Assembly (NCBI RefSeq): GCF_009674725.1
Contig: NZ_WKKH01000029.1
Location: 1 to 63,919, forward strand
Length of the DNA stretch: 63,919 bases
Reading direction: 5' to 3'
DNA from: Pedobacter petrophilus
GTDB taxonomy: Bacteria; Bacteroidota; Bacteroidia; Sphingobacteriales; Sphingobacteriaceae
Below are positions 59,236 to 63,919 of the stretch, piece after piece; the first letter of the stretch is position 1, and every line of letters begins with the position of its first letter. A program made the position numbers and the translations under genes. Under the pieces are notes generated by a model. It saw nothing but the letters and a program-made list of their open reading frames with translations. It had not been told where the DNA came from and did not search any database.

Positions 59236-59526
59236 TTATCCAACAACAGCGTAGATATCAGTTTCACGCATAATTAGATAATCTTTGCCTTCGTAAGGGA
59301 ATTCGGTACCACCGTATTTACCATAAATTACAACATCGCCAACTTTTACGCTCGCTTTTTTACCGTCAGCATCTTCTTCAGAAACAGATACTACCGTTCC
59401 TTTAGATGGTTTTTCTTTTGCAGTATCAGGAATATACAAACCCGATGCAGTTTTTTCTTCCGCCGCAGCTGGTTCAACTATTACTCTGTTTGAACTGCCA
59501 GCAATTGGTTTTAGGTTTAACGCCAT
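59236..59526 (-). CDS. groES: 10 kDa co-chaperonin
   Basis: GroES caps the GroEL ring. The 96 residues have the mobile-loop region (AAAEEKTASGLYIPDTAKEKPSKG), then KVGDVVIYGKYGGTEFPYEGKDYLIMRETDIYAVV, the standard C-terminal half. No CIRCE element is found upstream; a TAAATTTG -7-like element is about 82 bases before the start codon. Confidence 0.97.
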   Translation of the reverse strand: MALNLKPIAGSSNRVIVEPAAAEEKTASGLYIPDTAKEKPSKGTVVSVSEEDADGKKASVKVGDVVIYGKYGGTEFPYEGKDYLIMRETDIYAVVG

Positions 59527-59607
59527 AACTTTTATTATTTTTTTATTTGAGTTGATTTTTAACTAAGCATACAATTAACACTTTCTATGCCAAGTAGCAT
59601 TGAGGGA

Positions 59608-59615
59608 CAAATTTA
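59608..59615 (-). promoter_or_regulatory. possible -7 element of groES-groEL
   Basis: TAAATTTG on the minus strand matches TAnnTTTG. A TTTGACA sequence lies 12 bases further upstream, closer than the usual 19-21 bases, so the assignment is tentative. Confidence 0.3.
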
Positions 59616-59766
59616 CACCTGTACTGTCAAATTGCAATCGACACGAGAATATAAGGTGTCAGCTTGGCAGGGAAGATTGAAAGGGTTTATCAATAAAATG
59701 AGGCGAATCAGGCAAACTTTCCAATGCCTCAGCCCCCTTAGAATACGCGAATCTGAAAATCTGAGA

Positions 59767-60702
59767 TTATTTCAAAGTACCAGTTGGATTAGTGCCTTTG
59801 TTTACCACTGTCTTTACATTTCCTTCCAGATCTGAAACATAAATTTTGCTTTGTGTAAAAGGTTTTTCAGCTCCGCTAAAGAAAATACGATCATCTGCAG
59901 TTAAGAAAACATAAGGCACATTCATTCTTTCCGGAGAAATCCGGGTGACCTTTTTGGTGTTTAAATCCAAAGCAAAAACACCCTCAGCCAAATCCTTCAG
60001 CTCCTCTACAGGTTTGCCGAATCCTGCATTAAAAATAAGTTTCTTTCCGTCGCTGGTGTAAAAGAAACTATTGCTGCCGGAGACGTGGTAATCCGCACCT
60101 AATAGTTCTGCTATTATTTTAGTGTCGATTAATTTTCCCCTGGTATCAAACGTGTAAATGTTTTTCAAATCATGAGCAACCACCTCAGCTTCGCTCTTCC
60201 AGGTAGGTGAAAACAGGCGGGTTGTTAACTTACTATCAAGCACTAGAAGCCCCGTATTGTCGGCTTTAATCACGGCGACTTTCCAGATACTTTTATCACT
60301 AAACAAATTAAACGCAATCGTTTTTCCACTTGGTGACCATGCGGCATGGTAGTAGTTTTTACTATTCGCTTGTAACTGCAGTTGACTTTTGCCCTCCATA
60401 TCAGCCACCCAGATGCTTCGGTTCCCAATACTATCACTAACGGTGTAAGCCAATTTATTTCCATCGGGTGAGATTGCCGGATCAGTAGCGCCACCAAAAG
60501 AAATCTGTTTCATGGTATCGATACTGGTTGCCACAATTTTGCTTCCATCCTGATAAGCCAATGCAAAACTTTTACTGCTTAAAGAAACCGTATCTAAAAC
60601 TGCTGTAGATTTCGATTGATCATTATTGTCCGAATTACATGCCGAAAATAAGGTTAGGCAAGGAACAACTACCATCGCCAAACACAAGTTGAATTTAATC
60701 AT
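59767..60702 (-). CDS. PD40/TolB-like beta-propeller lipoprotein
   Basis: A 311-residue lipoprotein with lipobox LFSAC (Cys22). The mature part has several PD40/WD40-like blades, for example ATDPAISPDGNKLAYTVSD, AAWSPSGKTIAFNLFSD and TSDGKKLIFNAGFG, as in TolB propellers. It lacks the N-terminal domain of true TolB. It is probably a periplasmic or outer-membrane binding protein; the role is unknown. It follows the DUF4197 gene on the same strand with a terminator between them. Confidence 0.83.
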   Translation of the reverse strand: MIKFNLCLAMVVVPCLTLFSACNSDNNDQSKSTAVLDTVSLSSKSFALAYQDGSKIVATSIDTMKQISFGGATDPAISPDGNKLAYTVSDSIGNRSIWVADMEGKSQLQLQANSKNYYHAAWSPSGKTIAFNLFSDKSIWKVAVIKADNTGLLVLDSKLTTRLFSPTWKSEAEVVAHDLKNIYTFDTRGKLIDTKIIAELLGADYHVSGSNSFFYTSDGKKLIFNAGFGKPVEELKDLAEGVFALDLNTKKVTRISPERMNVPYVFLTADDRIFFSGAEKPFTQSKIYVSDLEGNVKTVVNKGTNPTGTLK

Positions 60703-60726
60703 TTACAATTCTACGAATTGTTTTAA

Positions 60727-60763
60727 GCAAAAAAGATCCATGCTCTTTCGAAACATGAATCTT
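60727..60763 (-). terminator. terminator of the DUF4197 gene
   Basis: AAGATCCATG (60733-60742) and CATGAATCTT (60754-60763) pair with one mismatch, and on the minus strand TTTTTTG follows. Confidence 0.78.
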
Positions 60764-60807
60764 GTATCCTTTATGATTTTAATCAGACTTAACGTTGTAC
60801 CGCTTAG

Positions 60808-61566
60808 TTAACCTTTCTTCCGATCGGCATAACCAAAAACTTTCTGTAACAAGGTTGTACTTCTGGAATTAATATTTCCACGGATTTTAAGTTCTTCTTT
60901 CGCCACCTCTATAAACAAACCATCTATTGCTTTTTGGGTAACATAATCTGTTAAATTTGTATTCACAGGCTTTACCAATGGTAAGCGGTTATACTGGCTG
61001 GTAAGATCTGAATAGTATTTGGTTGCGTTTACCTTACTCAGACTGTTGGTTACAATCGGACTGAATTTCTGCAGCAATTGTGCAGTGGTTACGCGTTTAA
61101 AATAGGTTGTTGCGGCATCGTTGTTCCCGAGCAGGATATTACTGGCATCGGCTAAAGTCATTTGCTTAATCGCAGAAATAAATATTGGCTTTGCTTCTGT
61201 AGCGGCATCTTCAGCAGCACGGTTTAAACTTACAATTACATTATCACAGAGTTTATTTAACCCAATCCCGCGTAAAGTCCGCTCTACCTTCTGCGCTTCA
61301 GGTGGCATTAAAATTTTAACGGCCAGGTTACCCAAAAACCCATCTTTTACCGACAGCCGATCTGTCCCAGCCGAAACACCAATTTGTAATGCCTCTTTTA
61401 TCCCCTGACCAATTTCCAAACTGCTTGGCGTGCCGGTTGCTGAAGCTGTACCCTGCTTTTCGGTAACCTTTTTAAAAATATCGCTCAACTTGATCTGAGC
61501 ATCTGCTTTCAGGTTTACAAAAAATATCAATACGAGGGATGCAGATAAAATTTTTATTCTCTTCAT
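60808..61566 (-). CDS. DUF4197-family exported protein
   Basis: From the ATG at 61566 the protein has 252 residues with a signal peptide (MKRIKILSASLVLIFFVNLKADA). The open frame runs 34 codons further upstream but without family resemblance. The helical mature part matches DUF4197: EIGQGIKEALQIGVSAGTDRL, VKILMPPEAQKVERTLRGIGL, LNRAAEDAATEAKPIF and DASNILLGNNDAATTYFKR. The domain is widespread in proteobacteria and Bacteroidota; its function is unknown. Confidence 0.88.
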   Translation of the reverse strand: MKRIKILSASLVLIFFVNLKADAQIKLSDIFKKVTEKQGTASATGTPSSLEIGQGIKEALQIGVSAGTDRLSVKDGFLGNLAVKILMPPEAQKVERTLRGIGLNKLCDNVIVSLNRAAEDAATEAKPIFISAIKQMTLADASNILLGNNDAATTYFKRVTTAQLLQKFSPIVTNSLSKVNATKYYSDLTSQYNRLPLVKPVNTNLTDYVTQKAIDGLFIEVAKEELKIRGNINSRSTTLLQKVFGYADRKKG

Positions 61567-61762
61567 TTTGTGTGTGTTTAATCCTGATAAGCAAAAGAAC
61601 TGCCATAATTTTGTGGTTCTTAAAGATAAGGTTTTATCCGGGGGTTGAACCCAGGGAGTTATGAGCATACTTAGCTATAAACAGCCAATTATTCAGTTTA
61701 TCTCCTATCACTCAGAAATATTTTTTATACTTGAAAGATATTTGATATAGCTACCTGATTTT

Positions 61763-62341
61763 TTGAAGTTCATAAAAAACACAGCTGGAAACAACCAGCA
61801 AGACGACGCCAAACTAATTGCCGGGTATAAAAATACAGGCGATTTGGATGCGTTGGGTACGCTCTATAATAAATATATGCACCTGGTTTTTGGGGTTTGC
61901 CTAAATTACTTTAAAGATGAAGAGCAAAGCAAAGATGCGGTGATGCAAATCTTTGAAGAACTGGTTACCAAACTGAAGATTCATGAAGTTCAAAACTTTA
62001 AAAGCTGGCTTCATGTATTAACGCGCAACCATTGTTTAATGGCGCTGAGAAAATCTTCAAAGCAAAATACCGTATCTATCGACGATACTTTTGTGGAAAA
62101 CAGCGAACTGGTGCATCTAGATATCGACAACACAAAAGAAACGCAGCTTACCATTATGGAAAAGTGCATGGAGACTTTGCCCGAAGAACAGCGAAAAAGC
62201 GTAGATTTATTTTATTTGCAAGAGAAATGTTATAAGGAAGTGGCCGATATTACGGGCTACGATATGCTTAAAGTAAAAAGTTATATTCAAAACGGTAAGC
62301 GCAACCTGAAGATTTGTATAGAAAAAAACAGTGGTGAATAA
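61763..62341 (+). CDS. ECF-type RNA polymerase sigma factor
   Basis: A sigma-70-family factor of 192 residues. Region 2 has LGTLYNKYMHLVFGVCLNYFKDEEQSKDAVM and FKSWLHVLTRNHCL; region 4 has CMETLPEEQRKSV and YKEVADITGYDMLKVKSYIQNGKRNL. The start appears to be TTG 61763 (MKFIKN); no ATG is suitably placed. It overlaps the next gene by 11 bases, so the two are translationally coupled, and the downstream gene is the likely anti-sigma partner. Confidence 0.93.
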   Translation: MKFIKNTAGNNQQDDAKLIAGYKNTGDLDALGTLYNKYMHLVFGVCLNYFKDEEQSKDAVMQIFEELVTKLKIHEVQNFKSWLHVLTRNHCLMALRKSSKQNTVSIDDTFVENSELVHLDIDNTKETQLTIMEKCMETLPEEQRKSVDLFYLQEKCYKEVADITGYDMLKVKSYIQNGKRNLKICIEKNSGE

Positions 62342-63641
62342 CGATTGGTTAGATATTGATGTACTGGAAGATTACCTTGATGGTAAGCTTGATGCTAAAG
62401 CTATGCACTTTGTTGAAAGGCAGGCGCTGGAAGATCCTTTCGTAGCTGAAGCTTTAGAGGGCCTGAAACATTCGCCAAAACGCAAACAAACACTGTCTAT
62501 TCTACAAAAACAACTTCACGAGCGTGTTGCTCAAAAACCTGTTAAACGTAAACTTTGGGGAATTACCACACAACGATTGAGTATCGCTGCAACTGCCACG
62601 GTAGCCTTTATTGCAATAAGTATTCTTTTTTTCATGCGTGAAACCAATCGCCGAAATGCAGAAATTACGGCAAGAAAAGCGGATGGTGTGATTGTAAATT
62701 TAGATACCAATCCCGCAATTGCCTCCACCACGACTAAAACCAAGGATTCTGTATTAAAAACAGATGATGCCGTTAAATCTGCTTTAATTGATCAGGCGAT
62801 AGCAGAAGGAAAAAGAGGAAATTTAGCAAAAAATAACAAACCTGCTTTGATTGTTAAAGCATCAGAAAGGGTCACTTCAACACCACAGGCGGCTAATGAT
62901 TATCAAAGATTTGGCAAAGCTAAATCAGCACCAACCCTAAGTGCACGCAGAATGGATATAAGCCAGGAGCCATCAGACAATGCAATGGTTTCCGCTGCAC
63001 CAGCAACCACTGCCGATAGAATTGTTTTTAGCGGAAATGTTGTCGATCAAAAAAATGGACAACCCATTCAGGGTGCTGTGGTAAAAATTGCAGGATCCGA
63101 TAAAATTACCGCTACTAATGCAAATGGCTATTTCGCTTTACCTGCTGACAGCAACGCTAAGGATAAAGATTTAGTGATTAATGCGATTGGTTTCAAGGAA
63201 ACGCCTGTAAAAGGTACGCAAAATCCAGATGCCATTCGGGAAGCATTGAGCGGAAATAAGTCGCTGAATGAAATCGCTATGATCACGGGATCAAACGGCA
63301 GAAAAATGGAAAATGTGCCTGCACCAAAGATAGTATTAAAGGCAGAGCAAAATCTAAACGGGAAGCAGGCGGATGAAATTAGCAAGCCAATCCCTGTCGC
63401 CATTATTGATTATACGCAATATTTAGCCAACAACAATAAGCTTTATAATCCTAAAGGACCTGAGCAGTTTGTAATACTGGGTTTTAAAGTGAATAAAAAT
63501 GGCCGGCCAACAGCTATTAAAGTGATTAAATCGCTTAATGAAAAGGCAGACGCAGAAGCTAAACGCCTGGTCAAGTCGGGGCCAGACTGGATCTTACCTA
63601 CTAAAGGGACCAATGAGGTGGAGTTAAGCATCAGGTTCTAA
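62331..63641 (+). CDS. anti-sigma-like membrane protein with carboxypeptidase-D-like and TonB C-terminal-like domains
   Basis: A 436-residue protein beginning GTG at 62331 or 62334. The N-terminal cytosolic part (about 1-75: WLDIDVLEDYLDGKLDAKAM) resembles anti-sigma N-termini. One membrane segment follows (about 84-103). Outside the membrane is a linker (about 104-220), a carboxypeptidase-D regulatory-like domain (about 228-300: SGNVVDQKNGQPIQGAVVKI and ANGYFALPAD) and a C-terminal segment (about 345-436: FVILGFKVNKNGRPTAIKVIKSLN) like the TonB/energy-transducer C-terminus. The gene overlaps the ECF sigma gene. A role as sensor and anti-sigma factor is likely but inferred. Confidence 0.83.
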   Translation: MVNNDWLDIDVLEDYLDGKLDAKAMHFVERQALEDPFVAEALEGLKHSPKRKQTLSILQKQLHERVAQKPVKRKLWGITTQRLSIAATATVAFIAISILFFMRETNRRNAEITARKADGVIVNLDTNPAIASTTTKTKDSVLKTDDAVKSALIDQAIAEGKRGNLAKNNKPALIVKASERVTSTPQAANDYQRFGKAKSAPTLSARRMDISQEPSDNAMVSAAPATTADRIVFSGNVVDQKNGQPIQGAVVKIAGSDKITATNANGYFALPADSNAKDKDLVINAIGFKETPVKGTQNPDAIREALSGNKSLNEIAMITGSNGRKMENVPAPKIVLKAEQNLNGKQADEISKPIPVAIIDYTQYLANNNKLYNPKGPEQFVILGFKVNKNGRPTAIKVIKSLNEKADAEAKRLVKSGPDWILPTKGTNEVELSIRF

Positions 63642-63764
63642 GCCTTTTTCTTCAGCCAAATTATTACAACTTCAGCAAACAGACTTTCTTTCAGTACTTT
63701 GAATGCTGAAGCGTTGCTATCTTAAATTATATTTCTAGGTATAAACTTCCGTATTTCAGAGCTG

Positions 63765-63919
63765 ATTACCACAGAGCACTAAGGAAGAGTACTGATAAAA
63801 CAGAATGAGTGGAAGTATAGCGAGGTTTAACCGCAAAGAGTGGTAAGAGAAGGCGCAAAGAGCGCAAAGTTGGGTGGTTAGTAAAGTTGGTTTTACTACA
63901 GAGCACTGATAACACAGAA
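63765..63919. repeat. interspersed ACCACAGAG/ACCGCAAAGA repeat at the window edge
   Basis: The stretch holds ACCACAGAGCACT, TAACCGCAAAGAG, AGAAGGCGCAAAGAGCGCAAAG and ACTACAGAGCACTGATAACACAGAA. These are the same modules as at 13.5 kb; the repeat runs off the end. No gene is seen between 63642 and the edge. Confidence 0.7.

Noticed and set aside
59527..59766. CIRCE/HrcA site before groES
   Set aside because: No TTAGCACTC-N9-GAGTGCTAA-like inverted repeat is present in the upstream region.
1..63919. tRNA, rRNA, prophage or transposase genes
   Set aside because: I looked for T-loop motifs, integrase/transposase motifs and phage structural genes and saw none; a covariance-model search would be needed to exclude small RNAs.

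Overview
The window comes from a member of the Bacteroidota, most likely a Sphingobacteriaceae genus close to Pedobacter. This rests on the SusC/SusD pair, a PorP/SprF protein beside a giant protein with a gliding-motility (type B) C-terminal sorting domain, futalosine-pathway menaquinone genes, promoters of the TTG-N19..21-TAnnTTTG type, AT-rich intergenic DNA and several interspersed repeat families. No taxonomic marker such as 16S rRNA is present, so the genus is inference.

Region by region. 0.2-8 kb: susD-susC, anmK, and a divergent NagB/PIG-L fusion gene, which together suggest amino-sugar use. 8.2-19.3 kb: a glucuronoxylan catabolic locus with two GH43 enzymes, mannonate dehydratase uxuA, a LacI-type regulator, an HGSNAT-like membrane acyltransferase, and a tight GH10 xylanase-GH115 glucuronidase-GH43 operon. 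Four copies of one near-palindrome (consensus TGCAAYCGRTTGCA) lie before three of its transcription units and before lacI, so the locus looks like a local regulon. 19.4-34.2 kb: mostly housekeeping genes: a GHL10 hydrolase, a coiled-coil membrane protein, a very large NtrY-like kinase, fabD, folE, a PTPS/QueD homologue, mqnB, mqnD, an RprXY-like two-component pair, a DUF3127 protein and a THUMP RNA methyltransferase. 34.6-38.9 kb: a small XRE regulator, an HD hydrolase, and a radical SAM + DUF4130 cassette of a family linked to uracil-DNA glycosylase, followed by an orphan kinase. 39-47.4 kb: miaB, a sigma-54 activator, lptE, a conserved hypothetical gene, secG, an ECF sigma factor, a DEAD-box helicase and a frameshifted AEC transporter. 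47.5-63.6 kb: serine dehydratase, RDD and MgtC membrane proteins, the PorP/giant T9SS substrate pair, groEL/groES, a PD40 lipoprotein, a DUF4197 protein and an ECF sigma/anti-sigma-like pair. The window ends inside an interspersed repeat.

How the genes work together. GH10 cuts the xylan backbone, GH115 removes (4-O-methyl)glucuronate, the GH43 enzymes trim xylose and arabinose, and UxuA handles mannonate derived from glucuronate. UxaC, UxuB and the transporters are not here. The most interesting leads are the LacI operator set, the radical SAM/DUF4130 cassette without its glycosylase, the NagB-like domain with a replaced catalytic aspartate, a recurrent TAACCAAA leader motif, and the repeat families. 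I saw no CRISPR array, prophage, transposase, tRNA or rRNA.
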